A stretch of DNA of 64,000 bases, from positions 310,001 to 374,000 of the forward strand of contig NZ_PZZL01000004.1 of the NCBI RefSeq assembly GCF_003046185.1. Direction: 5' to 3'. Shown here piece after piece: positions 1-8,836 of the stretch. Numbering within the stretch: the stretch's first letter is position 1; each line of letters starts with the position of its first letter. The notes beneath the pieces are model-generated. The model saw only the letters and a program-made list of their open reading frames with translations. It did no database searches and was not told where the DNA came from. The position numbers and the translations under genes were made by a program. The DNA comes from Phreatobacter oligotrophus (lineage in GTDB: Bacteria; Pseudomonadota; Alphaproteobacteria; Rhizobiales; Phreatobacteraceae).

Positions 1-732
1 TACAAGCCGCTCGATTGGGATGCGATCGCGCCCGGCTACAAGGACCCGGACGGCGCCTTTGCCGGCATCGGCGTCATCGCCTTCAGCAACAGCTACAATC
101 CCGCGATGATCGGGGAGAACGAGGCGCCGCGCGATGCCGTCGATTATCTCGATCCCCGGCTCAAGGGCCGGATCGTGCTCACCTATCCCCATGACGATGA
201 CGCCGTGCTCTACCAGTTCGACCGCATCGTGCAGGCCCATGGCTGGGACTACATGGAACGGCTGATGCGCCAGGATGTGCTGTGGATCCGCGGCACGGTG
301 CCGGCTCGCATCGCCGTCAACGAGGGCAAGCGCGCCGTCACCTTCACGGCCTCCGGCACCTTCGCACCGCCCGCCAATGCCCCGTCGCGGTTCATCCTGC
401 CGCGCAACGACGTCTTCCTGTCCTGGCCGCAGACCGGTGCGATCTTCAGGGAAGCCCGCCACAAAGAGGCCGCGCGCCTCTATGTGAGCTGGATGGCCTC
501 GCGTGACGCGACCGTCTCCCGCACGACCCAGTGGTCGGTGCGGCGCGACGTGCCGGCCGCCGGCAATGTCGGGCCGATCGGCAATTTCAACACCGACCCG
601 CTGCGGTTCCGCGTCTTCATGAAGGACCGGACGCGCGTCGAGCGCCTCAAGACCCAGTTCGAGCACTTCATCGGACCGGCCGAGGGCCCGAACCCCACCG
701 GCACCAAGGGTGTCTACGTCGCAGAGGCCTGA
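1..732 (+). CDS. ABC transporter solute-binding protein, C-terminal part (5' truncated by window)
   Basis: An open frame runs from base 1 to a TGA at 730-732, giving 243 visible residues; the start lies outside the window. The sequence reads as the C-terminal lobe of a periplasmic binding protein of the family 1/iron-spermidine type, with an HGWDYMERL segment, then an ARIAVNEGKRAVTF segment and an aromatic-rich C-terminal region. Such proteins deliver a ligand to an ABC permease in the inner membrane, but no permease or ATPase follows here, so any partner must lie upstream. The ligand cannot be inferred. A metallo-hydrolase gene follows after about 110 bases. Confidence 0.75.
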   Translation, partial: YKPLDWDAIAPGYKDPDGAFAGIGVIAFSNSYNPAMIGENEAPRDAVDYLDPRLKGRIVLTYPHDDDAVLYQFDRIVQAHGWDYMERLMRQDVLWIRGTVPARIAVNEGKRAVTFTASGTFAPPANAPSRFILPRNDVFLSWPQTGAIFREARHKEAARLYVSWMASRDATVSRTTQWSVRRDVPAAGNVGPIGNFNTDPLRFRVFMKDRTRVERLKTQFEHFIGPAEGPNPTGTKGVYVAEA

Positions 733-841
733 TGGCCCTGGCGCCGGTTGCATCGCCGCGGACCAGACCTCACTCTGGACGCCCGCCATGCCGCCGGCGC
801 ATCGTGACCCCTTCCGCGCATCGATCACCGAGGACCCTGCG

Positions 842-1876
842 ATGCTGTTCCGCAAGCCGCCATCCCTCCCGCTGCGCGCCGAGGCGGTCGACCCAAGCCG
901 GCGGGATTTCCTCGCCATGGCCTGCGCCTGCTGCGCCATGGCGGCCCTGCCGGCGGATCCTGCCAAAGCCCAGTCGGCCGCCGTGCAGCGGCACCTCGCG
1001 GCGGCGCGGGCCGCGGCGGGCGATGATCTTCTTTCCTATCTGCGCCTGTCGGAGATCGTCGCTCCGACGCCCGGGGCCCGTCCGATGTCGCCGGATGAAC
1101 TGATGCGCCTGCCGGCCCCGCCCCCCGGCAAGGCTTTCGACAACCTGTTCTTCGTCGGCAGCCGCTGGGTCAGCGCCTGGGCGCTCGTGACTTCCGACGG
1201 CATCATCCTCATCGATGCCATGGACAATGACGACGAGGCCGAACACATCATCGATGCCGGCATGCGGCGCCTGGGGCTCGACCCGGCCGCGATCAAGATG
1301 GTGATCGTCACTCATGGCCATGGCGACCATTATGGCGGCGTCGGCTATCTCAAGCGCCGCTACGCGCCGCGGATCGTCGCCTCATCCCTCGACTGGACCA
1401 TGATGGAGACCCAGCTCGAGTTCGACCGGCCCGACTGGGGCCGGCCGCCGCAGCGCGACATGGCGGTCGAGGACGGCAGCGTCCTGCGCCTGGGCGACAC
1501 CAGCGTCGCCGTCATCCTCACCCCCGGCCACACCATGGGCACCATCTCGCTGGCCTTCGACGTGCGCGATGGCGCCCGCACCCACCGCGCCCTGCTCTGG
1601 GGCGGCACCGCCTTCAACTTCGGCCGCCGCCCTGATCGCCTCGTCAGGCTCCAGGCCTATATCGACGGCACCGCGCGCGTGCGCGACCGCGCCGGGCGCG
1701 AGGGCATGGATGTCTTCATCTCGAACCATCCGATCTACGACGAGGCGGTCGACAAGCTGGGGCGCATGGGAGACGGCCGCCCCAACCCCTTCGTGATCGG
1801 CACGGCCGCGACGCAGAGGGCCCTCACGGTCATGCATGAATGCGCCCTCGCCACGATGGAAGTGTGGAAGGGCTGA
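842..1876 (+). CDS. Tat-exported metallo-beta-lactamase-fold hydrolase (subclass B3-like)
   Basis: A 344-residue protein with an N-terminal SRRDFLAMA twin-arginine-type signal followed by a Cys/Ala-rich hydrophobic stretch, so export to the periplasm is likely. The metallo-beta-lactamase signature H-x-H-x-D-H is present as HGHGDHYGG (His158, His160, Asp162, His163), followed by a second zinc motif TPGHTMGT and a late SNHPIYDE histidine. The late His and the HYGG context resemble subclass B3 enzymes and their non-lactamase relatives. The frame is open back to 710, but that start overlaps the previous gene; the ATG at 842 begins directly before the signal peptide. The substrate is unknown; beta-lactamase activity is possible but not shown. 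Confidence 0.8.
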   Translation: MLFRKPPSLPLRAEAVDPSRRDFLAMACACCAMAALPADPAKAQSAAVQRHLAAARAAAGDDLLSYLRLSEIVAPTPGARPMSPDELMRLPAPPPGKAFDNLFFVGSRWVSAWALVTSDGIILIDAMDNDDEAEHIIDAGMRRLGLDPAAIKMVIVTHGHGDHYGGVGYLKRRYAPRIVASSLDWTMMETQLEFDRPDWGRPPQRDMAVEDGSVLRLGDTSVAVILTPGHTMGTISLAFDVRDGARTHRALLWGGTAFNFGRRPDRLVRLQAYIDGTARVRDRAGREGMDVFISNHPIYDEAVDKLGRMGDGRPNPFVIGTAATQRALTVMHECALATMEVWKG

Positions 1877-1942
1877 CGCTCCACGCCTCCCGATGGGCGC
1901 TGGCCGCCACGGCCGGATGCGCGCGTCCGGTCGCCTCTCGTG

Positions 1943-2908
1943 CTAGAGTTGCTCGATCCCGGACGCCCGGACGACGCGCTTCCAGCGCTCGATCTCGCCG
2001 ACGACGAAGGCCTTCATGCCCTCCGGCGTCGAGCCCTCGGGCTTCACGCCGAGGAAACCGAGCTGCTCGCGCACCTGCGCCGACAGCAGCGCCTTGTTGA
2101 TGGCGCCCTCGAGCCGGGCGATGACCGGTGCGGGGGTCGCGGCCGGCGCCGCGATGCCGATCCATGAGCGAACCTCGAAGCCCGGCAGCGTGGTTGCGAT
2201 CGGCACCACCTCAGGCAGCGCCGGCCAGGGCTCGCGGCTGGTCACGCCGAGGCCGCGGATCGTCCCGGCCCGGATCGCCGCGCCGGTGACGGTGATGGAA
2301 TCAACCATCAGGTCGATGCGGCCGGACATCAGGTCGCTGAGGGGCTGCATGCCGCCGCGATAGGGAACATGCGTCAGCTTGATGCCGGCCGTCTCGGCGA
2401 AGAGCTCACCGGCGAGGTGCTGCGTCGATCCGAATCCCACGGACGAGAAGGTCAGCTTGCCGGGCTCGCGCCTTGCCGCCTCCACAAGCTGGGCGATCGA
2501 CTGGATCGGGCTGTCGGCCCGGGCTGCGATGACGAAGGGAAAGGTTGCCACCAGCGAGGCGAAGGCAAAATCATCGACCGGATTGAAGCGCAGGCTCTTG
2601 TAGAGGGCCGCCGAAACGGCATGGCCGCCGGTGAGCAGGATGATCGTGTGGCCATCGGGCGTGGCGCGGGCGACCTGCTCGGAGGCCAGATTGCCGCCGG
2701 CCCCCGGCTTGGCCTCGACCACCACCTGCTCGCCAAGATCCTGGGAGAGCGCGTTGGCGACGACGCGCGAGATGGAGTCGGCGTTACCGCCGGCGCCGAA
2801 ACCGTGCATGAGCATCACGGGACGCCGCGGCCAGGCCTGGGCCGAGGCCATCCGGGGCAGGAGGCCGGTGGAGAGAAGGGCGGCCACGGCCGCGCGGCGT
2901 GTAGGCAT
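1943..2908 (-). CDS. Tripartite tricarboxylate transporter (Bug/TctC family) solute-binding protein
   Basis: A 321-residue protein with an N-terminal signal (MPTRRAAVAALLSTG to ASAQA) and the Bug family pattern: a strand with PRRPV, a glycine-rich GFGAGGNADSISR loop, the KPGAGGNLASEQVA motif and the THVPYRGG segment. Bug proteins are periplasmic binders of carboxylates. The start is set by AAGGAGCC just upstream of the ATG; the frame extends further but without a signal peptide. It follows hmgA with an 83-base gap on the same strand, so it may serve the homogentisate pathway by capturing an aromatic or carboxylic acid. No TctAB membrane genes are nearby. Confidence 0.88.
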   Translation of the reverse strand: MPTRRAAVAALLSTGLLPRMASAQAWPRRPVMLMHGFGAGGNADSISRVVANALSQDLGEQVVVEAKPGAGGNLASEQVARATPDGHTIILLTGGHAVSAALYKSLRFNPVDDFAFASLVATFPFVIAARADSPIQSIAQLVEAARREPGKLTFSSVGFGSTQHLAGELFAETAGIKLTHVPYRGGMQPLSDLMSGRIDLMVDSITVTGAAIRAGTIRGLGVTSREPWPALPEVVPIATTLPGFEVRSWIGIAAPAATPAPVIARLEGAINKALLSAQVREQLGFLGVKPEGSTPEGMKAFVVGEIERWKRVVRASGIEQL

Positions 2909-2991
2909 CGGGGGCTCCTTGGATGCGTGACGGTCGGGAGCGTCTTGGCGCGCTCTCGTCTTGATGTGCGGCGCCCTGGCGCAGCGGAGTC

Positions 2992-4341
2992 TCAGGTCGG
3001 CGCGAAGGCGCGTTCGATCCGATCCCAGCAATCCGGATAGGCGCCGTCCATGAGGTCGAGGCTGGAGGCATAGGCGGTGGGGCTGAGCGGAAAGCGCGTC
3101 TCGAACATGAAGGCCATGGTCCCCGACAGCTTCTCCGGATGCAGCGGCTTGTTGGATGCCTTCTCGAAGGCCTCGGCATCGGGGCCGTGGGCGATCAGCG
3201 CATTGTGCAGGCTCATCCCCCCCGGCACGAAGCCACCGGGCTTGGCGTCATAGACGCCATAGATCAGGCCCATGAACTCGCTCATGACGTTCATGTGGTA
3301 CCAGGGCGGGCGGAACGAGTTCTCCATCACGATCCAGCGTTCGGGAAAGATGACGAAGTCGACATTGGCCGTTCCCGGCGTGTCGGAGGCCGAGGTGAGG
3401 ACGGTGTAGATCGACGGATCGGGATGGTCGAAGAGGATCGACCCCACCGGCGAGAAGCGGCGCAGATCGTACTTCACCGGTGCGAAATTGCCGTGCCACG
3501 CCACGACATCCAGCGGCGACTGCGGCAGGTCGGTCACGTAGAGCTTCCCCAGCGCCTTGACGAACATGCGACAGGGCCGCTCCTTGTCCTCGAAGGCAGC
3601 CACCGGAGCGAGGAAATCGCGGGGATTGGCGAGGCAATTGGCGCCGATCGGGCCGCGCTCGGGCAGGGTCAGGTAGGAGCCGTAATTCTCGCAGACATAG
3701 CCGCGCGCCGGGCCGTTGGGCAGGTCGACCTTGAACTTCATCCCCTTCGGAACGATGACGATCTCGCCGGGCGCCGCATCGAGAATGCCGCATTCGGTGA
3801 ACACCCGGATGCTGTTCTCCTGCGGCACGAGCAGCATCTCGCCGTCGCAATTGTAGAAATAGTCGTCGCCCATGGACTGGTTGGCCACATAGACGTGGCT
3901 TGCCATGCCGGCCTGCATATGGACGTCGCCGCCGGTGCAGATGGTACGCAGGCCCGACAGGAAGGTGCAGGGCTCGCTGGGGATGGCGATGGGATGCCAG
4001 CGCATCTGGGCGATGGGCAGCGAACTCTCATCGCGGCAGGGCGCCGTGCGGATCAGGCCATGGTCGACCTGCCGGAAGCCGCGACCATGTTTCACCGAGG
4101 GCCGGATCCGGTAGAACCAGGTCCGCTTGTTGGCGTGGCGCGGAGCGGTGAAGGCCGAGCCGGACAATTGCTCCGCATAGAGGCCCTGCGGCGCCTTCTG
4201 CGGCGAGTTGCGCATGATCGGCAGGGCGCCCTCGACCGCCTCGGTGGCGAAGGAATTCTCGAAGCCGGTCATGTAGGCGATGGAGCCGTCGCGCGGCGAC
4301 AGGACCGCCTCGCTCGGCGCGAAGGTGGGAACGGCGTTCAC
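2992..4341 (-). CDS. hmgA: Homogentisate 1,2-dioxygenase
   Basis: A 449-residue protein with full-length homology to homogentisate 1,2-dioxygenase, the non-haem iron enzyme that opens the ring of homogentisate to maleylacetoacetate in tyrosine and phenylalanine breakdown. Family landmarks are visible: [12 protein letters not shown] near the N-terminus, the iron-ligand region [14 protein letters not shown] (His and Glu six residues apart) and the later [12 protein letters not shown] histidine region. The GTG start at 4341 is supported by GAGGAGA upstream. It lies downstream of fumarylacetoacetase and an SDR gene in one minus-strand run, an expected homogentisate operon, although no maleylacetoacetate isomerase gene is present in this run. 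Confidence 0.96.
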   Translation of the reverse strand: MNAVPTFAPSEAVLSPRDGSIAYMTGFENSFATEAVEGALPIMRNSPQKAPQGLYAEQLSGSAFTAPRHANKRTWFYRIRPSVKHGRGFRQVDHGLIRTAPCRDESSLPIAQMRWHPIAIPSEPCTFLSGLRTICTGGDVHMQAGMASHVYVANQSMGDDYFYNCDGEMLLVPQENSIRVFTECGILDAAPGEIVIVPKGMKFKVDLPNGPARGYVCENYGSYLTLPERGPIGANCLANPRDFLAPVAAFEDKERPCRMFVKALGKLYVTDLPQSPLDVVAWHGNFAPVKYDLRRFSPVGSILFDHPDPSIYTVLTSASDTPGTANVDFVIFPERWIVMENSFRPPWYHMNVMSEFMGLIYGVYDAKPGGFVPGGMSLHNALIAHGPDAEAFEKASNKPLHPEKLSGTMAFMFETRFPLSPTAYASSLDLMDGAYPDCWDRIERAFAPT

Positions 4342-4375
4342 GGCTGTCTCTCCTCTGTCTGGGGCGGCGTCGGCG

Positions 4376-5194
4376 CTAGAGATGGCGCCCGTTGTCGACG
4401 ACGATGGCGCTGCCGGTCGTCAGGCGCAGATGCGTGATGGCGGCGAGGATCGCGAGGGCGACGTCGTCGGCCTCCGTCACGATCTTCAGCGGCGTGCTGG
4501 CGGCCTGCTTCTCGACAGTCTCGCGGCCGCGGCCCGGCACGAAATCGGTCGCCACCGCCGCCGGCGCGACGGAGATGACCCGCGTTTCCGGGGCCAGAAC
4601 ACGGGCCAGGGACAGGCTCATCGTGTCGAGCGCGCCCTTGGAGGCGCAGTAGGCGATGGAACTGCCGAGCCCCGTCGTTCCCGACAGCGACGACACGTTG
4701 ATCACGACGGAATCGCCGCTCGCCCGCAGCAGCGGGGCAAAGGCGCGGATCGTCGCGAAGGGGCCGCGGACATTGGTCAGCAGGATCCGGTCGAAGGTCG
4801 CATCGTCGAGGGCGTCGAGGTCGGCATGCGGGACGGCGCGGGTCACGCCGGCGGAATTGACCAGCACGTCGACCTTGCCGAAGGCCGCGCGCACGGCCTC
4901 GGCGGCGGCGACGATGGCGGCGCTGTCCTCCATCGGCAGATGCAGGGCGACATGGCCCTGGCCGGGCAGCTGGGCGATGAGCGCCTCGGCGCGCTGCTGG
5001 CCCGCATTGTAGCCGACCACGACCGTGGCCCCGGCCGCGGCGAGCCGCTGGACGGTGGCGGCCCCAATGCCGCTGCTGCCGCCGGTCACCACCGCGATCC
5101 GTCCGCGGAGCGGATATTCGCCCTGCCCGCCCTGTCGCAAGCTGCTCACTGCGTCTCTCCCTGATCGTTCCGGTGACCCGGCTTCGCGGCTCAT
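4376..5194 (-). CDS. SDR family NAD(P)-dependent oxidoreductase
   Basis: A 272-residue short-chain dehydrogenase. The dinucleotide-binding [11 protein letters not shown] motif is near residue 37, the NSAG-type motif follows, and the active-site Ser and Tyr-x-x-x-Lys are seen as VSSLSG and YCASK. The ATG at 5194 is preceded by AAGGG; internal starts would still keep the Rossmann fold. It sits between fahA and hmgA, 34 bases from hmgA, so it is probably co-transcribed and may reduce or oxidise an aromatic or 3-oxo-acid intermediate. The substrate is not predictable from sequence. Confidence 0.87.
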   Translation of the reverse strand: MSREAGSPERSGRDAVSSLRQGGQGEYPLRGRIAVVTGGSSGIGAATVQRLAAAGATVVVGYNAGQQRAEALIAQLPGQGHVALHLPMEDSAAIVAAAEAVRAAFGKVDVLVNSAGVTRAVPHADLDALDDATFDRILLTNVRGPFATIRAFAPLLRASGDSVVINVSSLSGTTGLGSSIAYCASKGALDTMSLSLARVLAPETRVISVAPAAVATDFVPGRGRETVEKQAASTPLKIVTEADDVALAILAAITHLRLTTGSAIVVDNGRHL

Positions 5195-5262
5195 GGCCCT
5201 TGTGGCGTCAGTCTACAGGTTTCGCCGGGATCCCTCTGTCCCAAGCGATGGGGACATGGTCG

Positions 5263-6588
5263 TCAGGTGCCGACCGGCAGCGCCGGTAGGACCGTGCCCC
5301 GACAGGTGCCGAAGCCGAGAGAGGCAAAGCCGGGCTTCTCGCATCGTCCCGTGAGGGACAGCTCGTCTCCATCCTCGAGGAAACGGCGGCTGTCGCCATT
5401 GGCCAGTGTTTTCGGCTCGCTGCCGCCCCGGGTGATCTCGAGCAGGCTGCCGAGGGAATCCGGACCATCGCCGGAAATGGTTCCGGTGCCATAGAGGTCG
5501 CCGGCCTCCAGGCTGCAGCCATTGCTCGTCTGGTGCGCGACCATCTGCGCCGGCGTCCAGTAGAGCCCCGCCGCGGAGGCCGTGCCGAGACGCTCGGCGG
5601 GATGGCCGGCGGCGGCCATGGCAGCCGTCCGCAGCCAGGCGGACAGGGTGATGTCGAGGCCCCCCATGGCCTGGTCCGCGGGGTCGAGCAGGTAGGGAAG
5701 CGGCGCCGGGTCATCCGCCGCCCTGGCGGCGGCCGGCACGCGAAACGGCTTCAGCGCCTCGGCTGTCACGATCCATGGCGACACCGAGGTCGCGAAGCTC
5801 TTGCCGAGAAACGGTCCGAGCGGCTGGTATTCCCACGCCTGGATGTCGCGGGCGGACCAGTCGTTAAGGAGGCAGAAGCCGAAAATATGCTGCCACGCCG
5901 CGTCGATGGTGACGGTCTCGCCGACCGCGGTGCCTCCGCCGAGGAAGATGCCGAGCTCCATCTCGTAGTCGAGCCGCAGGCTAGGGCCGAATGACGGCGT
6001 CTCCTCACCCTCCCGGCGCCTCTGACCATTCGGGCGGCGGATGTCGGCGCCATCCGCCCTGATGGTCGAGGCCCGCCCGTTATAGGCGATCGGCACGTGC
6101 TTGTAGTTCGGCAGGAGCGGCGCATTCGGCCGGAACAGGCGCCCCGCATTGGTCGCATGCTGGATCGAGGCGAAGAAGTCGATGAAGCCGCCGGGACGGA
6201 CGGGCAGCCGCATCTCGGCATCGGCCATGCTGAACAGGAAGGGCTCGAGCGCGGACTGGTGCGGCGATCCCGCCTCCAGGCGTTGGACCAGAGCGCGGCG
6301 CAAAGCCCTCCACGCCGACGGCTGAAGCGCCATCAGCGGCCCGAGCGACGGCGCGGTCAGCACCGTGACGGCGGAATCGACCTCGTCGGCCAGCTGCGTC
6401 GCGATTGCCGCGAGATCCAGGATGCGGTCGCCGATGGCGACCCCGATGCGGAACTCGGCAGCGCCTTTCGGCCGGAACACGCCGAGGGGAAGGTTCTGCA
6501 GCGGGAAATCGGTCCGGGGATCATGGGCGGAGGCAACCCAGCTGCGGCGTTCGGGAGCATGGGTCTCATCAATGGGGCTGTCGGTCAC
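5263..6588 (-). CDS. fahA: Fumarylacetoacetase
   Basis: A protein of 441 residues from the GTG at 6588 (the frame is open to 6630). It matches fumarylacetoacetate hydrolase, which splits fumarylacetoacetate into fumarate and acetoacetate as the last step of homogentisate catabolism. The N-terminal SH3-like FAH domain begins near FPLQNLPLGVF; the catalytic domain shows LDYEMELGIFLG metal-binding acidic residues and the strongly conserved LLNDWSARDIQAWEY and PLGPFLGKSF segments. The gene is first in the minus-strand homogentisate run, upstream of the SDR and hmgA genes. Confidence 0.95.
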   Translation of the reverse strand: MTDSPIDETHAPERRSWVASAHDPRTDFPLQNLPLGVFRPKGAAEFRIGVAIGDRILDLAAIATQLADEVDSAVTVLTAPSLGPLMALQPSAWRALRRALVQRLEAGSPHQSALEPFLFSMADAEMRLPVRPGGFIDFFASIQHATNAGRLFRPNAPLLPNYKHVPIAYNGRASTIRADGADIRRPNGQRRREGEETPSFGPSLRLDYEMELGIFLGGGTAVGETVTIDAAWQHIFGFCLLNDWSARDIQAWEYQPLGPFLGKSFATSVSPWIVTAEALKPFRVPAAARAADDPAPLPYLLDPADQAMGGLDITLSAWLRTAAMAAAGHPAERLGTASAAGLYWTPAQMVAHQTSNGCSLEAGDLYGTGTISGDGPDSLGSLLEITRGGSEPKTLANGDSRRFLEDGDELSLTGRCEKPGFASLGFGTCRGTVLPALPVGT

Positions 6589-6702
6589 GACGCTCTCGGG
6601 GTGCTTCGGAAACGCCCGGCAGTGTCGCACCGGAAGGCTCCCGGCGCTGTCACAGCGGCTGGGGACAAGGGCGGGGGCCAGCGCGTGGCGGCCGGCGGGC
6701 CA

Positions 6703-7476
6703 TCACATCATCAGGCGGCGCATCAGCTCATTCTGCGAGGAGATGCCGAGCCGGGCATAGGCGCGCTTGCGATAGGTCAGGACGGTGTTCAGGCCAATAC
6801 CGAGACGCAGCCCGATGCCCTCCGATGTCACCCCTTGCGCGATCAGGGCGCAGACCTGTCGCTCGCGCTCGGTCAGGCCCGGTTCGAGCCGTTGGATGCG
6901 CGCGTCGAGATTGTCATCAACGCCGCGCGAACCCTCGGCCGAGACCGCCTCGTCGTGCCGCCACAGCAAGGCCATCAGCAGATCGGCCATCTGCCCGAGC
7001 CGGGCGACGTCCTCCTGCCGGAAATCGTCATCCCGCGCGCGATAGACGCTGAGGCGCATCGTCCGGCCGTTGCGCTTCTCCGCGACCGACAGCCGGTGGT
7101 CGAGGTTGATCTCGGCGTAGCATTCCCGGCGATAGTCGCCCTTCTCCACATCGGCAGCGTCGATATCGACGATGATGCGGCCATCCCGCGCCGCGGGACC
7201 GGCCAGCAGCCGGGTGACGGGATCGTTGTTCCAGTGCCGGCGGATGTAGCGGTCGGCGACCGTCCGGGCCACGCGGCGGGGCCCAAGGTTCTCCGCCAGG
7301 ACGGTCTGGATGGTCCCGCAGTGGGTCGTGGCGAAGGCGGTGACATGGTCCGTGCCGAGGGCCGACCGCGCGAAAGTCAGGAATTGCGACCCGAAATCGC
7401 TGTGGCCGATATGGGCGATGAGCCCGGCACATCCGGGATCCTGCGTGCCGAACCGTCCCCCGTCATAGACCTGCAT
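6703..7476 (-). CDS. LuxR-type transcriptional regulator
   Basis: A 257-residue protein with a C-terminal LuxR/FixJ helix-turn-helix: LTERERQVCALIAQGVTSE followed by a recognition helix in NTVLTYRKRAYARLG. The first two thirds show no domain I can name; there is no receiver-domain Asp pattern, so it is more like a LuxR solo with an unknown sensory part. The ATG at 7476 has GGGAGA upstream and is preferred over the longer frame to 7554. It is divergent from a GntR gene and upstream of the homogentisate genes on the same strand, so regulation of that operon is a reasonable inference. Confidence 0.85.
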   Translation of the reverse strand: MQVYDGGRFGTQDPGCAGLIAHIGHSDFGSQFLTFARSALGTDHVTAFATTHCGTIQTVLAENLGPRRVARTVADRYIRRHWNNDPVTRLLAGPAARDGRIIVDIDAADVEKGDYRRECYAEINLDHRLSVAEKRNGRTMRLSVYRARDDDFRQEDVARLGQMADLLMALLWRHDEAVSAEGSRGVDDNLDARIQRLEPGLTERERQVCALIAQGVTSEGIGLRLGIGLNTVLTYRKRAYARLGISSQNELMRRLMM

Positions 7477-7534
7477 CGGACATCTCCCGCCCCATGGCGC
7501 GTCGTCAACGAACGCTCCAAGCGTTTGCATTCTT

Positions 7535-7548
7535 GTTTGCATGCAAAC
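7535..7548. promoter_or_regulatory. 14-bp perfect palindrome, candidate operator between luxR-type and gntR-type genes
   Basis: The sequence GTTTGCATGCAAAC reads identically on both strands. Its half GTTTGCAT also occurs at 7523-7530, twelve bases earlier in the same direction. The region between the two divergent regulators is notably AT-richer than its surroundings, fitting an operator for the GntR or LuxR protein. Binding is inferred. Confidence 0.5.
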
Positions 7549-7583
7549 TCGCATGCGTGTTACGGAGGTGTCAATGAAGGGAG

Positions 7584-8258
7584 ATGTCCGAGGTGCGTTC
7601 GCTATCGGTCACGACGCCAGGCGCCGCCGCGCTGCCGCCGCAACGCCGGTCAGGAGAGGTGTTCGATCGCGTCCGGCAGGCGATCATTGCGGGCGAGTTG
7701 CGTCCCAATGAGCCGCTGATCGAGGCCGATATCGCCGAACGCCTCGGTGTCAGCCGTACGCCGGTGCGCGAGAGCCTGCAGAGGCTGGCGGCCGCCGGGT
7801 TGATCGTCCCGCGCAAGCGTGGCTGGGCGGTTCGGGAGTTCTCGCTTGAGGACCTCACCCTGAATGCGGAGGTTCGCGCCGCGCTGGAGGGCTTCGCCGC
7901 GGGATTGGCGGCCCAACGCGCCACGGCCGACGACCTCGCGCAGCTGTTCGCCATCCATGCGGAGCGTCTGGCGCTGGATCCGCAGGACGAGAAGGCCCGC
8001 GTGCGCACCAACCGGGCCTTCCACGACGCGGTCATCGCCGCGGCCCGCAATCCGAAGCTGGTCGACGCGATCGACGCGACGGGCCTGTTCTACTTCAACG
8101 GCGACGTGGTGCGCATGTCGTCGGCCGAGCAGATGGCGCAGGGCAATGCCGACCATGCCCTGATCCTCGAGGCCCTGGCGGCAAGGGACGCGACCGCGGC
8201 GGAGCGCCATATGCGGGCCCATATCGAACGGACGACGCGGATCATCCGCAGCCGCTGA
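7584..8258 (+). CDS. GntR family transcriptional regulator (FadR/FCD subfamily)
   Basis: A 224-residue regulator. The N-terminal winged helix-turn-helix spans roughly residues 20-85 (VFDRVRQAIIAGELRPNEP, ERLGVSRTPVRESLQRL). The C-terminal alpha-helical FCD domain shows the Asp and His metal- or ligand-binding pattern (NRAFHDAVIAAA, HALILEALAARD, HMRAHIERT). FCD-type regulators usually repress catabolic genes and are released by a carboxylate ligand. The ATG at 7584 starts the frame; a GTG at 7593 is also possible. A strong GGAGGT sits ahead of another ATG at 7574, but that frame stops after about 40 codons. It is convergent with soxG. Confidence 0.88.
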   Translation: MSEVRSLSVTTPGAAALPPQRRSGEVFDRVRQAIIAGELRPNEPLIEADIAERLGVSRTPVRESLQRLAAAGLIVPRKRGWAVREFSLEDLTLNAEVRAALEGFAAGLAAQRATADDLAQLFAIHAERLALDPQDEKARVRTNRAFHDAVIAAARNPKLVDAIDATGLFYFNGDVVRMSSAEQMAQGNADHALILEALAARDATAAERHMRAHIERTTRIIRSR

Positions 8259-8296
8259 CGATCATGCGCTCGTCCCAGACCGGCGCCGACGCCAGG

Positions 8297-8836
8297 CTAG
8301 CGCGTCACATAGCCATGAGGGGCTGCCGCAGCCTCCACGGCATGGAGCAGCGCCCCGGCAAAGGACCGGTACACCGCGATCTCCACGGCCTCGGCTGCGT
8401 CGGCGCGCCAGACCAGCATCGACAGATGCGCCGCATAGGTGGCAGCCGCCGCGCCGGGACCAAACGCGCTCGGATGCAGGTCGATCGGCAGAACGGCCGA
8501 AAGAGCCTCACGCCAGGCCGGACCGGACACACGCAGAATGGCGCGCGATCCGGTAAGGTCGGTGACCGGACCATCCAAAGCCTGGAGATCCAGCATGGCG
8601 CCAGGGTCGCCGACCACCAGCGTCTGGTCCGGCTGGGTCGTGACATAGGTGGCGTTCCCCCGCCGGACCGCGCCGAAAGGCGCCGGGGCCGCGAGCACGA
8701 CAGAGGCCAGTCCGCGCAGGGAGACGTCTTCGATCACCAATCCGCCCTGCCCCGGCCGGCCGTGGACACCCGGTGTGATCAGGGCAGCGAATGGACTGCG
8801 CGGCAGCAGCGGCGCGGAGGCTTCGACACTAACCAC
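8297..8836 (-). CDS. soxG: Sarcosine oxidase, gamma subunit
   Basis: A protein of 179 residues from a GTG at 8836, preceded by a GGAAGGGGG ribosome-binding site and overlapping the end of soxA by eight bases. It is the smallest well-folded partner of heterotetrameric sarcosine oxidase, a GcvT-like subunit that caps the complex rather than binding flavin. The assignment rests on position (last in soxB-D-A-G) as well as sequence: PFAALITPGVHGRPGQGGL and a GDPGAMLDLQALDGPVTDL region fit SoxG. A longer frame to 8893 exists but would overlap soxA more deeply. Confidence 0.87.
   Translation of the reverse strand: MVSVEASAPLLPRSPFAALITPGVHGRPGQGGLVIEDVSLRGLASVVLAAPAPFGAVRRGNATYVTTQPDQTLVVGDPGAMLDLQALDGPVTDLTGSRAILRVSGPAWREALSAVLPIDLHPSAFGPGAAAATYAAHLSMLVWRADAAEAVEIAVYRSFAGALLHAVEAAAAPHGYVTR

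Noticed and set aside
7574-7694. Short frame starting at the ATG at 7574 with an excellent GGAGGT site
   Set aside because: It stops after about 40 codons and overlaps the GntR gene in another frame; no domain is visible, though a translated leader cannot be excluded.
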